A DNA stretch of 57,136 bases from a virus: the IMG/VR virus record IMGVR_UViG_3300005965_000101, positions 1-57,136 of that record. One strand, given 5' to 3'. The translations under genes and the position numbers were made by a program. Of the stretch, positions 14,608-23,143 are shown in pieces (position 1 is the stretch's first letter; each line of letters begins with the position of its first letter). Below the pieces are notes generated by a model. It was not told the DNA's origin, made no database searches, and saw nothing but the letters and a program-made list of their open reading frames with translations.

Positions 14608-15543
14608 ATGTCCTTATGTGGTGAAAGAATTTATAAACATAAAGATCAAGTGGCTGCCGACACACTTGACTATTTGAGAAAAAATATAACTATTTTCCTT
14701 GGAATTTTTGATGACAAGGAAATAAAAAATCTTAAAAAGCTTGAAAAGTGGCTTCAGAAAAAGACAGGAGGAAGGAAATTGGAATTACCTAAATTATCGG
14801 ATTATGAATGGAATGTTGTAAAATTATTAAGCCAAGGCTTTGATACTCCTGAAATAGCTGAAAAATTGAATAAAACCAAGGGTTCTGTGTCAGGGGTCAT
14901 AACGTTTATTTGCAGTAAATTTGAATTTAAGGGTTTAATTAAATTTAATTCGGAATTAAGTAAAAAACACCAGCTTATTGAATTTTTAAAGAAAAATAAA
15001 AAGCTGATCTTCCCAGATGAATCTCATGAAGATATCGAAGATATAAAAGAAGAAGTGATAGAGCAACCAACAGAAGGACAAGATGAGCACAGCAATAAAT
15101 TAATAGAACCTTTAACTAATCAGGAAATGAAAGTACTGGAATTACTTTGTCAGGGGTATGGGTATAAAGAGGCTGCAAACCAGCTAATTTGCGCAGATAC
15201 CACTTTGAAGACCCACGTTAATAATATTTTCCAGAAATTACAGGTTAATAACAGGATACAGGCGGTCCTTTACGCAATTAAGTCGGGGCTGGTTGATATT
15301 GGAGTGGCAATTCCTAGACCTGCTCAAGTCCCCTCGAAAAGCCCGCCTGATTTATCAGCGACAATAACTAAATTCAAAGAAAAATATGCACAAAAGATTA
15401 AAGATCTCGCTACTGAAGCGGGTCTTCTTCTTTTTAAAGGGGAGTTTAGTGAGGAAACCGCAACCCCTATTCAAGACCAGGCTAAAAAAATAAAAGAAAA
15501 AATTGACCTACTGGAAGAAATTCAGCAGGAGATAACAGCTTAA
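14608..15543 (+). CDS. Protein with two LuxR-type helix-turn-helix domains
   Basis: 311 residues. Two GerE/LuxR-like segments are visible: residues ~66-125 ('LSDYEWNVVKLLSQGFDTPE', 'IAEKLNKTKGSVSGVITFIC') and residues ~168-228 ('LTNQEMKVLELLCQGYGYKE', 'AANQLICADTTLKTHVNNIF'). The second is a near-classic LuxR domain; the first is divergent. An acidic linker joins them, and the C-terminal ~70 residues are charged helix. No receiver or ligand domain is seen. It could be an activator of middle or late transcription, which would fit the late promoter lacking a -35 box. Role inferred. Confidence 0.8.
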   Translation: MSLCGERIYKHKDQVAADTLDYLRKNITIFLGIFDDKEIKNLKKLEKWLQKKTGGRKLELPKLSDYEWNVVKLLSQGFDTPEIAEKLNKTKGSVSGVITFICSKFEFKGLIKFNSELSKKHQLIEFLKKNKKLIFPDESHEDIEDIKEEVIEQPTEGQDEHSNKLIEPLTNQEMKVLELLCQGYGYKEAANQLICADTTLKTHVNNIFQKLQVNNRIQAVLYAIKSGLVDIGVAIPRPAQVPSKSPPDLSATITKFKEKYAQKIKDLATEAGLLLFKGEFSEETATPIQDQAKKIKEKIDLLEEIQQEITA

Positions 15544-15574
15544 AATATTTTGCGAGGAGAAGGGAATAATATAA

Positions 15575-17182
15575 ATGACTTTTCAGTTAAGGGATTATCA
15601 GGAGCAGATAATCCGGGAGGTAAAGGAGGCTTTTCAGGGCGGTAGTCAATATGTATGCGCAACTGCCCCAACAGGCGCAGGAAAGACGGTTATTTCATTT
15701 GCCCTGGTAAAAGACCTTGTAGAACAAGGTAAAAGAGTTCTTTTTGTGGTTAACAGGGAAGAGCTTGTATTTCAGACAGTGGATAAATTTCATGGCATTA
15801 GACAGCATTTAAGTATTCTTAAAGCTGGTTATGAAACTATGTATAACCCTAAAAAACAGATACAAATTGCCATGTTACAAACTTGGCACGCCCGGAAAAT
15901 TGCAGAGCTTGAACCTGACTATATTTTTATAGACGAAATCCATGACGGATGGGGAGCAAAAAGAGTTTCTGAGCTTTTGGAAACGTACCCAGATACGAAA
16001 GTATTAGGATTAACCGCTACCCCGATAGACGAAAAAGGTTTTTTACTTCCCGGATTTAACAAATATATCCAGACTGTTCAGGTTTGCGAGCTTATAGAAA
16101 AGGGACATCTTGTCCAACCTGAAGTGTATGCTCCAGTCCAACTGGATTTATCAGAAGTAAGGACAACGGGAAACGATTACAACGAAAAAGACCTGGATAA
16201 AATTCTTACCCAGGTTAAAGAGGTTGAAAACGTTGTTCGCCAGTATCAAAAATTTGCAGATGGCTTAAAAGCAATAGTTTTTGCCAATACCATAGAACAC
16301 GCCGAAGCCCTGAAAGGGGCTTTTTTAAAATCCGGCCATAACGCAGAAGTAATTCATTCTAAACTTCAGGATCTGAAAAACGAAAGAAAAAGACTGATAG
16401 GCGACTTTAAAAACGGGACAACACCGATTTTAATAAATGTGGGAATCCTGACTACTGGATTTGATGAAGGTTCTGTGGAATGTGTATTACTTGCAAGACC
16501 AACAAAAATTCTCAGGCTATATATACAGATTGCCGGACGTGGGTTAAGAACCCATCCGGGGAAGGAAAAATGTCTTTTCCTGGACTGCGCTAACATTGTT
16601 CAGATGCACGGGTACCCCGATGATATTCGGATATTTGAACATAAACCTGTAAAGGTTAATACGGTGCGGGCAGAATACAAGCTCTGTCCGCAGTGCGAAT
16701 TTGCGTGTAAAATCAATGTTTCTGACTGTCCGGCCTGCGGGTATAAGTTTACACCGGAAGATGCGCCGGAAGAAGTTAGCCATAAGGAAGCAGAAAAACT
16801 TGAGCAACTTAGAAATTTACAGAAAGATTGTTACCTAAATGTTGTAAAAGAAGTTGAGGAGCGTGGCTATAAAAAAGGCTATGCTTTCTTTTTAATGAAG
16901 GATATAGCAAGAATAAAACCGCCGACATTCAGTGCAAAAAGATATTACGGCAAAGTCTCAACATTGGTTGATAGGCTCGCTAACGGGAGGAAAACATTAA
17001 AAAAATGCCCGAAGTGCAATTATTTTTCAATGCACTATCCACCGTTTTTTACGGAATGCCCAAAATGCGGTCATTCTGAAAAGTTTAAACCGCAGTGGTT
17101 GATATTCAAATTAAAAGACCATTATCGGTATAAAGGCGAACTTAACTGTGTAGGAGGAAAGAAGGAACAAAGTGCAAATTAA
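15575..17182 (+). CDS. SF2 DNA helicase with two zinc fingers
   Basis: 535 residues. SF2 motifs: Q-like 'LRDYQEQIIREV' (5-16), Walker A APTGAGKT (31-38), 'LFVVNREELV' (56-65), DEIH (120-123), 'LGLTATP' (144-150), and in the second RecA domain 'ILTTGFDEGSVECVLLARPT' and 'QIAGRGLRTHPGK'. After residue 370 come a zinc ribbon CPQC...CPAC and, near the end, CPKCNYF...CPKCGH. The layout resembles RecG/UvsW-like phage replication and recombination helicases with added DNA-binding zinc fingers. It overlaps the next gene by 11 bases. Likely roles are replication initiation or fork remodelling. Confidence 0.9.
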   Translation: MTFQLRDYQEQIIREVKEAFQGGSQYVCATAPTGAGKTVISFALVKDLVEQGKRVLFVVNREELVFQTVDKFHGIRQHLSILKAGYETMYNPKKQIQIAMLQTWHARKIAELEPDYIFIDEIHDGWGAKRVSELLETYPDTKVLGLTATPIDEKGFLLPGFNKYIQTVQVCELIEKGHLVQPEVYAPVQLDLSEVRTTGNDYNEKDLDKILTQVKEVENVVRQYQKFADGLKAIVFANTIEHAEALKGAFLKSGHNAEVIHSKLQDLKNERKRLIGDFKNGTTPILINVGILTTGFDEGSVECVLLARPTKILRLYIQIAGRGLRTHPGKEKCLFLDCANIVQMHGYPDDIRIFEHKPVKVNTVRAEYKLCPQCEFACKINVSDCPACGYKFTPEDAPEEVSHKEAEKLEQLRNLQKDCYLNVVKEVEERGYKKGYAFFLMKDIARIKPPTFSAKRYYGKVSTLVDRLANGRKTLKKCPKCNYFSMHYPPFFTECPKCGHSEKFKPQWLIFKLKDHYRYKGELNCVGGKKEQSAN

Positions 17183-18617
17183 TTATAACAAGCTACCGTC
17201 CCTTGTAAGAGAAACCCTGCAAGGATTTTTTCATCCTTTGGCGATGGATATTGACGATCTGTCCCTGCTTAACGTAATTAACGTTAAATTGTCCCAGCTT
17301 TTTTCTGCAAAAAGAATAAAGTTTGAAGGCAACCAAGGACAGAGTTTAATTAATTATTACGCTATCAATATCTGTCCTTCAGGCGGAGGGAAAGACCAGA
17401 GTTTAAACCTTCTTAACAAATGGGTTTTTAAGGATTTCAAGAACGATTTTTACAAGGAAAGGGAAACCTTCCTTGACCAGAAAGAAACGGATATAAGGAT
17501 GGAAGCCTGCAATCGTTATAAAAAAAATGAGGCTAAAATAAACGCTTATATTGAAGAAAAACTCGGAGATATAAGAACGCTTCATTTTGAGGAAAATCCA
17601 AAAACCCCTGAAGGTTTTTATTCCAGCTGCTTGGGGTTCCTTAATTACGAGCAGGGTAGTGTATTTGTAAGAAATTCCGAATTTGCATCTACCATGAAAA
17701 ACCCGAAACCGGAAAAACTTACTTCTTATGATGCAATAATGGAAGCCTCAGAAGGAAACTTGGCTGTAACGACAACAAAAGGGGACAAAAAATCCAAGCA
17801 AATTGAAGGTGTTCCCGTCAATGTTATTTTTGTTACTGACGGGGCAATCCTTGTTGAGGACAAAAAGGCGAAAGACTTGTTTCTTTCATACTTACAAAAA
17901 GGTTTTGCCAGAAGGAGTAACATTTGTTACCAAAAGTTTCCTGAAATAAAGTACCAGCCGGACTTTGAAAAAGCTGAAGCTGATAAACAACAGGCTTTTC
18001 GCAATGCAAGGACCATAGCTGGGCAACTTGAAATTATTTATAACAAAATCCCTTTTAACGCTGTTATAAAGATGGATATAGAGGCTAAAAAAACACTTCA
18101 TTCTTATAACGAGCTTTGTAAAAAGCAGGCGGAGGAATTACAGGGCAATGAAAAAGACATTGTTCTTGTGGATATCCGGCAGAGGTTCTGGAAAGCCTAT
18201 AAGATGGCTGCTTTAATAGCCTGTATTAACAATCCTGAAAAAATGGTTGTAACCGATCAGGAAGCTAATATGGCTATTTATCAGATTGAGCTTTTCCACC
18301 AGTCATTTAAGGATTATATCGGTACAAAGCCCAAGGCCGACCATGAAAAAGTTTATTACTTTTTATACCAGAACCAGGGCAGCTGGGTTTCTAAAACTGC
18401 CCTGCGGGAACAAAACTTTGTCCACCCTAATAATTTCAAGAAATGGTGGGAAGAAGTTTATGAACACGTTGAGTCCTTTGCAGAGAGCAAGGGCTTTACT
18501 TTGGTTTCTGAAAAAGGCAAAGGAATCAAAGTAAATTATAAACTGGTAAAAAACAATATTGGCGGAGAGTTGAGCGAAGGCACAATGCCGCCTGAAAAAA
18601 TGATGGAGGTAATGTAA
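17172..18617 (+). CDS. DUF3987-like P-loop replication protein
   Basis: 481 residues from GTG 17172, with AAGGA five bases upstream. 'NICPSGGGKDQS' (about 67-77) is a P-loop-like segment in the place where DUF3987 proteins carry theirs. 'NSEFASTMKNPKPEKLTSYD' and 'VNVIFVTDGAIL' fit the following strands, and 'SYLQKGFARRSNI' looks like the arginine-bearing part of the ATPase core. The C-terminal ~100 residues may be a winged helix. DUF3987 proteins sit beside primases in many phages and are thought to act as replicative helicase-like ATPases. It directly precedes the primase here. The family assignment is from pattern and context. Confidence 0.7.
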   Translation: MQINYNKLPSLVRETLQGFFHPLAMDIDDLSLLNVINVKLSQLFSAKRIKFEGNQGQSLINYYAINICPSGGGKDQSLNLLNKWVFKDFKNDFYKERETFLDQKETDIRMEACNRYKKNEAKINAYIEEKLGDIRTLHFEENPKTPEGFYSSCLGFLNYEQGSVFVRNSEFASTMKNPKPEKLTSYDAIMEASEGNLAVTTTKGDKKSKQIEGVPVNVIFVTDGAILVEDKKAKDLFLSYLQKGFARRSNICYQKFPEIKYQPDFEKAEADKQQAFRNARTIAGQLEIIYNKIPFNAVIKMDIEAKKTLHSYNELCKKQAEELQGNEKDIVLVDIRQRFWKAYKMAALIACINNPEKMVVTDQEANMAIYQIELFHQSFKDYIGTKPKADHEKVYYFLYQNQGSWVSKTALREQNFVHPNNFKKWWEEVYEHVESFAESKGFTLVSEKGKGIKVNYKLVKNNIGGELSEGTMPPEKMMEVM

Positions 18618-18618
18618 G

Positions 18619-18717
18619 TTGGTAAACGATTGGAACAATCCAGAGAGCTTTAAAATTATTGGTAATGTTTATGAAAACCCGGAGCTTTTAAACAGAAGGG
18701 GGGCGGAAAATGCTTAA
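18619..18717 (+). CDS. 32-residue protein between the ATPase and the primase
   Basis: TTG start at 18619, with GGAGG nine bases upstream at the end of the previous gene. It reads 'VNDWNNPESFKIIGNVYENP' then 'ELLNRR...', protein-like and similar in flavour to 'IGN-YENPELL' openings of small phage proteins. It overlaps the primase start by 8 bases and supplies GGGGGCGG upstream of it, so translation of this peptide may set primase expression. Function unknown. Confidence 0.5.
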   Translation: MVNDWNNPESFKIIGNVYENPELLNRRGAENA

Positions 18718-19588
18718 CGAATTAATAGATTATCTTGGGCAGCCTGAAAAGGAATCTGGCGGACATCGCTATTGGCAGTGTCCTTTCTGTAGGGATAAAG
18801 GTAAAGATAATTTAATATATACCGAATCAAAAAACTTGGTGAAGTGTTTCGCTGACCCCGACCATGCGACATTGGTTCTAAAAGAAATAAACAAGCGTAA
18901 ACCCAAAGAAGAAAAGCAGGATTATAAAAGAGAAGAGAGAAAAAAGCCTGAATTTAACATGGAAGAAGGAATCCTGTACTGGTGCGAAAAAAACGAAGAG
19001 TTGATTAAGGATCCTAGAGCTCTTGCTTTTCTTGAAAAAACTCGTGGAATTAAAAAACATACCGTGAAAACCTTAGGTATAGGTTTTGACAGGAAAAACA
19101 AAAAATGGGTACTACCTGTTTTAGGGATGGATGGAGCCTTAAAAGGGTTTGAGTATAGACCGCCTGACTTTAAGGTTTTTAAATACCCACCGGATAATCC
19201 CCCTAAGTGCAGGAAAGAACCGGGAACCCCGTCGATACTATCGCAGATAGGCGTATATATTGAAAATGAATCAGAAGTCCTCGTAATAATCGAGGGCTTT
19301 TTAGATGGATACATTTACTGGCAATTTCTTCAGGAAAAGGGAATTAAAGGTTATCACGTTGTTACTCCCAGCAATGGTGTAGGAACAACATTATCTAGTA
19401 TCGAAAAAGAAAAGGAAATATTCAGCAGGTATAAACAGGTTGTTATTTTCCTTGATAACGATCCACCTGGGCAAAAAGAAACAGAAAAAATTATAAAAGC
19501 ATACCCGGACTTTAAGCCAATGAAACTTAAATGTGGGTGTGAAGATTTTACAGATCATTATATGAAGTGCAAGGAGAAGAAAAAGTAA
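18710..19588 (+). CDS. DnaG-like primase (CHC2 zinc finger plus Toprim)
   Basis: 292 residues. The N-terminal zinc motif uses CPFC (24-27) with a second pair near Cys46 and His52 ('CFADPDH'), as in CHC2 primases. The Toprim domain has 'VLVIIEGFLDGYIYW' (Glu about 195) and 'VVIFLDNDPPGQKETEK' (Asp-Asn-Asp about 249-251). It is shorter than host DnaG and lacks the helicase-binding domain. It would make RNA primers at phage forks with the neighbouring helicase and P-loop protein. Its stop overlaps the next start (TAATG). No phage DNA polymerase gene was found, so the host polymerase is probably used. Confidence 0.88.
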   Translation: MLNELIDYLGQPEKESGGHRYWQCPFCRDKGKDNLIYTESKNLVKCFADPDHATLVLKEINKRKPKEEKQDYKREERKKPEFNMEEGILYWCEKNEELIKDPRALAFLEKTRGIKKHTVKTLGIGFDRKNKKWVLPVLGMDGALKGFEYRPPDFKVFKYPPDNPPKCRKEPGTPSILSQIGVYIENESEVLVIIEGFLDGYIYWQFLQEKGIKGYHVVTPSNGVGTTLSSIEKEKEIFSRYKQVVIFLDNDPPGQKETEKIIKAYPDFKPMKLKCGCEDFTDHYMKCKEKKK

Positions 19589-19986
19589 TGACAGAACCAA
19601 GAAAAATTGATCCGATAAAAGAAAAGGCTATTCGCAGGTTTGAAAGGACATTTGAAAGAATGCTGCCGCTTCTGAGTGCAGAAGAAAAAAGCCTACTTGT
19701 AAAAGAAGTAATTATGATGATTGAACCAAAATTCAAGACCACTTCTTTTGCGGTTGTGGATTTGGCGGATTTACTATTGCCGGCCAATAAGTCAAATTAT
19801 ACAAAAATTTCTGTACCTATATGGAATTGGTTACAGGAGCAGGCAAAAATAAACTTGGAATATTTTGACAAGCAAAAAGAAAAGGGCGAGGACCTGCCCG
19901 ACCATGAAACCGTGGAGCACTGGGCAAATATCAGGAATGGTATTGTGCCGTTTGGTTTGAGGGTAGAAAAAGGAGAGCAGGGATGA
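19588..19986 (+). CDS. Hypothetical early protein
   Basis: 132 residues from ATG 19588, which overlaps the primase stop; AGGAG lies upstream. Highly charged and helical, with 'LPLLSAEEKSLLVKEVIMMI' and 'WANIRNGIVPFGLRVEKGEQ' at the end. No motif recognised. It overlaps the next gene by ATGA. Position suggests a replication accessory, but nothing in the sequence shows what it does. Confidence 0.7.
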   Translation: MTEPRKIDPIKEKAIRRFERTFERMLPLLSAEEKSLLVKEVIMMIEPKFKTTSFAVVDLADLLLPANKSNYTKISVPIWNWLQEQAKINLEYFDKQKEKGEDLPDHETVEHWANIRNGIVPFGLRVEKGEQG

Positions 19987-20396
19987 ACGCAAAAGAATTA
20001 GCACAGGAACTCAACGGGAGGGATAGAGCAAGACAAGCGGAAATTTCCGAAAAAGAACAACAATTAGCAAAAGAAAAAAATCTCGTAGTTGTCTTTGGAG
20101 CTTCTGATGACCTTATGGAATTCAGGGGTGCAATTGAAGATGAATTTGACTGTTATAACGGCGGAACAGCTTACATTAACAAAAAAGGCTTACTCGAAAA
20201 TGAGTGCGACGATGAGGATTGCCCATATTTTGCAAAAAAGCAAAAACAGGCTTCGCAAATTGAGGCTGTATGGGATGAGGATTCAGACTTTGTTTGGTCT
20301 TATCGAACAGATATACCACACGAAACTTTTGAAATTTTTGAAGAAGGCGAAAACTATTGCAAAGGCATAGTGTTTTCCTTAGACGACATTAAATAA
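19983..20396 (+). CDS. Conserved-type phage hypothetical protein ('ASDDLMEFRG')
   Basis: 137 residues, ATGA overlap with the previous gene. After a charged helical N-terminus (1-32) comes 'NLVVVFGASDDLMEFRGAIE', a segment I associate with a widespread small phage protein of unknown function. Then 'CDDEDCPYF' and an acidic C-terminal domain with several aromatics. The protein is strongly acidic, as seen in DNA-mimic or inhibitor proteins, but that is only a possibility. Confidence 0.72.
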   Translation: MNAKELAQELNGRDRARQAEISEKEQQLAKEKNLVVVFGASDDLMEFRGAIEDEFDCYNGGTAYINKKGLLENECDDEDCPYFAKKQKQASQIEAVWDEDSDFVWSYRTDIPHETFEIFEEGENYCKGIVFSLDDIK

Positions 20397-20415
20397 GACG
20401 GCAACGGAGAGAGGG

Positions 20416-20811
20416 ATGGAGAAAGGTAAAGAAGAGTGGTTCTTTACTGTGGGCGCCGCTGACGGGTGGGGTAATCCCTGCCCGTATAAGCGCACAACAC
20501 AGCGTGGAAAAAAACTGGATAAAGATTACCGAAGGTATCTTAACTGGAAAACCCACGCAAGAAGTTGTTTCATAGATATGTTTGAAGAACCCCCGGAAAA
20601 CATCTTTGACAATGAAACAAAATATTTTCTGGAAATAACTATATATTTTAAAAACGAGCACCGGGCGGACTGCACAAACGTTCTCAAGGGTCTTGAGGAT
20701 GCTATTTTTGCAGACCCGCTTAATGACAAAAACGTAGTTGGTAGAACGAAGGATTTTTTCTTTGACAAGAAAAACCCAAGAGTAGAAGTGAGAATATGGA
20801 GCAAAAAATGA
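20416..20811 (+). CDS. RusA-like Holliday junction resolvase
   Basis: 131 residues. The segment 'HRADCTNVLKGLEDAIFADP', followed by 'LNDKNVVG', matches the RusA active-site region, in which Asp residues bind metal and a Lys contacts DNA. Upstream basic residues ('KRTTQRGKKLDKDYRRY') and the closing 'PRVEVRIWSKK' fit the family, and the length is normal. It would resolve branched DNA made by recombination before packaging. The gene overlaps the next start (ATGA). Confidence 0.8.
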   Translation: MEKGKEEWFFTVGAADGWGNPCPYKRTTQRGKKLDKDYRRYLNWKTHARSCFIDMFEEPPENIFDNETKYFLEITIYFKNEHRADCTNVLKGLEDAIFADPLNDKNVVGRTKDFFFDKKNPRVEVRIWSKK

Positions 20812-21539
20812 AAGGATATAAAGCTTTTAATAAAGACTGGAGCTGCAACGGCTTTAAGTACGAAATAGGGCAGACCTACAAACATGATGACAAAATAGGA
20901 ATGTGTGAAAGTGGATTTCATTTCTGTGAACAGCCACTAGATGTGTTTAAATACTATAATGACGCTTTTAATCAGAAATATGCGGAAATTGAGGCATCAG
21001 GAGAAATAATAAAAGGTGATGACAAACATTGCTGTTCGAAAATTAAAATAATTAAAGAACTAACATACCAAGAATTATATGCACAACAGTTTTTAATTAA
21101 TTTACAAAACATACAAGCATCTAAAGAAACTACCAACACCTCTGGGTATAGGGCACACGCCAACACCTCTGGGTATAGGGCACACGCCAACACCTCTGGG
21201 GACGGGGCACACGCCAACACCTCTGGGGACGGGGCACACGCCAACACCTCTGGGTATAGGGCACACGCCAACACCTCTGGGGACGGGGCACACGCCAACA
21301 CCTCTGGGGACTGGGCTATTGCTTGCTCTTTTGGCGTGAACAGCAAATCAAAAGCAAATAAGGGATGGATAGTTCTTGTTGATTGGCAACAAGATGAAGA
21401 TTATAACTGGTTTATTAATGAAATTTATCGAGCAAAGGTGGGCACGCACAAAATTAAAGGTGTAAAAATACAGCCTGACACTTGGTATTGGTTTGAAGAC
21501 GGTGAATTAAAAAATAAAAAGGAGGAACAACAACAATGA
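20808..21539 (+). CDS. DUF7666-like protein with 9-residue tandem repeats
   Basis: 243 residues from ATG 20808 (GGAG six bases upstream; an ATG four codons earlier lacks one). The N-terminal ~85 residues ('MKGYKAFNKDWSCNGFKYEI', 'MCESGFHFCEQPLDVFKYY') form the domain seen in DUF7666 phage proteins. Residues 110-172 are seven copies of NTSG(Y/D)(R/G)AHA, expected to fold as a small beta-helix or solenoid. The C-terminus ('WIVLVDWQQDEDYNWFINEI') closes the fold. Function unknown. Repeat number may vary between relatives. Confidence 0.8.
   Translation: MKGYKAFNKDWSCNGFKYEIGQTYKHDDKIGMCESGFHFCEQPLDVFKYYNDAFNQKYAEIEASGEIIKGDDKHCCSKIKIIKELTYQELYAQQFLINLQNIQASKETTNTSGYRAHANTSGYRAHANTSGDGAHANTSGDGAHANTSGYRAHANTSGDGAHANTSGDWAIACSFGVNSKSKANKGWIVLVDWQQDEDYNWFINEIYRAKVGTHKIKGVKIQPDTWYWFEDGELKNKKEEQQQ
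21135..21320 (+). repeat. 27-bp in-frame tandem repeats (six full, one partial)
   Basis: Unit starts at 21135, 21162, 21189, 21216, 21243, 21270 and 21297. There are two unit types, one coding GYRAHA and one GDGAHA, in the order Y, Y, D, D, Y, D, then GDWAIA. Near-identity of copies points to recent expansion. Confidence 0.92.
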
Positions 21540-22183
21540 GTTTAATTAAACTGAACGCAAAAGACAGAAAGATACAGTGTGATGGACAATATGCTACAAG
21601 CGGAAAGTGGATAGTTGACCTGGACAAAGACCCATTTGGGGAACTTTTAAAAACAAGGTTGGGATTTTATGCCAATAAAAAATCCCCTCAGTTAAATTTG
21701 TTACCCGAAGAAGAATGGGATTACAAAAAATTAATTCCCGGACGTTTTGATTCTTGCGAAGAAATTTACATTACTCCGTTAAAATATGCTTTTGACGGGG
21801 AAAAAGAACTGGCAACAGCTTTTATAAACAAGTCAAGTGATGTTGTTGCTTGGATAAGTGATGAATACTTAAAACTTTTCAACGACATTAAATGGGATAG
21901 CGCATACACTGAAGGTAATTCCAAGCTGGTATGTTTTACCAACGAAGAAAGAGAATTTTTGTTTGGAATTATGCCTGTAAAAATTGACAATTCGTTTAAA
22001 TACTTTGATTTTCTTTCTCAGCATTATTGGAATCTGGAAAACAGAGAAAAACTCAAAGCAAAAGGCTGGTTTGGCGATGAAGAGCCAGAAGAAAATCAAA
22101 AAGTAACAATTTCCACTCAAGAAGGTTCTGTAGAAACGGACACAAAAACCATTAAGCAAGCGGCTAAAAGTTTGAAGAAATAG
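21536..22183 (+). CDS. Hypothetical protein before a strong terminator
   Basis: 215 residues; AAAGGAGG before ATG, ATGA overlap with the upstream gene. Mixed alpha/beta with many aromatics; the final 35 residues are low-complexity Glu/Thr/Lys. I see no catalytic motif. It ends at a TAG that lies within the stem of a terminator hairpin, so it closes the replication transcript. Confidence 0.7.
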   Translation: MSLIKLNAKDRKIQCDGQYATSGKWIVDLDKDPFGELLKTRLGFYANKKSPQLNLLPEEEWDYKKLIPGRFDSCEEIYITPLKYAFDGEKELATAFINKSSDVVAWISDEYLKLFNDIKWDSAYTEGNSKLVCFTNEEREFLFGIMPVKIDNSFKYFDFLSQHYWNLENREKLKAKGWFGDEEPEENQKVTISTQEGSVETDTKTIKQAAKSLKK

Positions 22184-22209
22184 GGAAGGGAAACCTTCCC
22201 TATTTTATT
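22180..22209 (+). terminator. Rho-independent terminator
   Basis: ATAGGGAAGG-GAAA-CCTTCCCTAT, a perfect 10-bp stem with a GAAA loop (22180-22203), then TTTATT. It overlaps the stop codon of the preceding gene. Confidence 0.8.
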
Positions 22210-22223
22210 AGGGAGGATAAGGG

Positions 22224-22553
22224 TTGCGCAATAAAGAATCGATTATTGCAAGTACGGTTAAAGATATTCTCCAGAAGGATGAAGAGGAGAGAGATAAAAA
22301 AGATTCAATCATCCTTGCGCTTTTTCAGTATGTCAAAAATTTAAATCTAAAGATGAAGCGAATAAGGGGAGAGCTTTTCCGGCAGAAAAACTGGTCAAGG
22401 ATTGAGGAAAACTTTTTGAAAGAAAAAGTAGGGGTTTTGTCCATGGATGAAATTCTTACTTTTTTTAAAGGACGCAGAAGTAAAGGCGCAGTGTTAAAGA
22501 AAATAAAAAGGCTTGGATTTTGGGAGAAATGGAATCAAATAAACACAAAATAA
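22224..22553 (+). CDS. Small protein with C-terminal Myb/SANT-like helix-turn-helix
   Basis: 109 residues from TTG 22224, with GGAGG upstream. The N-terminal 50 residues are charged helix; 'NWSRIEENFLKEKVGVLSMD', then 'EILTFFKGRRSKGAVLKKIK' and 'RLGFW', looks like a SANT/homeodomain-like DNA-binding fold found in phage regulators. It overlaps the methyltransferase remnant by about 30 bases. DNA binding is inferred from pattern only. Confidence 0.65.
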   Translation: MRNKESIIASTVKDILQKDEEERDKKDSIILALFQYVKNLNLKMKRIRGELFRQKNWSRIEENFLKEKVGVLSMDEILTFFKGRRSKGAVLKKIKRLGFWEKWNQINTK

Positions 22554-23140
22554 TTCTGGATTTAAGTGGAGGAACTGGCGCATGGTCAGAGCCTTATGCT
22601 GAAGCCGGTTATGACAGAAGAATCATAACTCTGCCAGAATGGGATATTAAGGATTACCTTAATTCCAAAGTTTTACCTAGAAAAGTTTATGGTGTGCTGT
22701 TTGCAAAGGAATGCACTCATTACACAGTTTCCGGGGCGCAATACTGGGAAGAAAAAGACAAAGACGGCAGGACTTTGGAAGACACAAAAGACTTAACTGC
22801 CGGGCCTATGATAATTGCTTTAACTCAACCTGTCTTCTGGTGTATTGAGAATCCGGCTGGAAGGTTAAAAGATTAGATAGGTAAACCTGTTTTTAGTTTT
22901 AATCCCTGTGATTTTGGTGATCCTTACACAAAGAAAACTTTGCTCTGGGGAAAGTTTAATATTCCAATACCGCTTTTATCAGGTATTTGTCCGGTAGTAC
23001 CCAAGTTTATAACAGCAAGTAACGGTGATAGATACAGTCCTATTCATTGGAGTACTGGCGGGAAATCCTCAAAAACTAAGGAAAAACGGAGTGTTACCCC
23101 ACCCGGATTCGCAAAAGCATTTTTTGACGCAAATAGGTGA
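22520..23140 (+). pseudogene. C5-cytosine-methyltransferase-like gene split by an in-frame amber codon
   Basis: Two reading frames in the same phase, 22520-22876 and the continuation to 23140, are separated only by TAG at 22874-22876. Before it: 'ILDLSGGTGAWSEPYAEAGY' (SAM-binding motif I), 'FAKECTHYTVSGAQYW' (where the family has Pro-Cys) and 'FWCIENPAGRLKD'. After it: 'IGKPVFSFNPCDFGDPYTKK', then 'TLLWGKFNIP', the normal continuation of this phage methylase family. The Pro-Cys motif reads Glu-Cys. TAG is used as an ordinary stop elsewhere in this genome. So this is an inactivated gene, a suppressible amber, or a consensus error. The start may be ATG 22529. Confidence 0.78.
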
Positions 23141-23143
23141 AGT

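Noticed and set aside
21135-21320. 27-bp repeats as a CRISPR array
   Set aside because: Units are directly tandem with no spacers and are in frame within a protein gene.
22874-22876. Genome-wide recoding of TAG to an amino acid
   Set aside because: Several genes end sensibly at TAG (for example at 22181-22183 within a terminator and at 10487-10489 before recT), and no other interrupted gene was seen.
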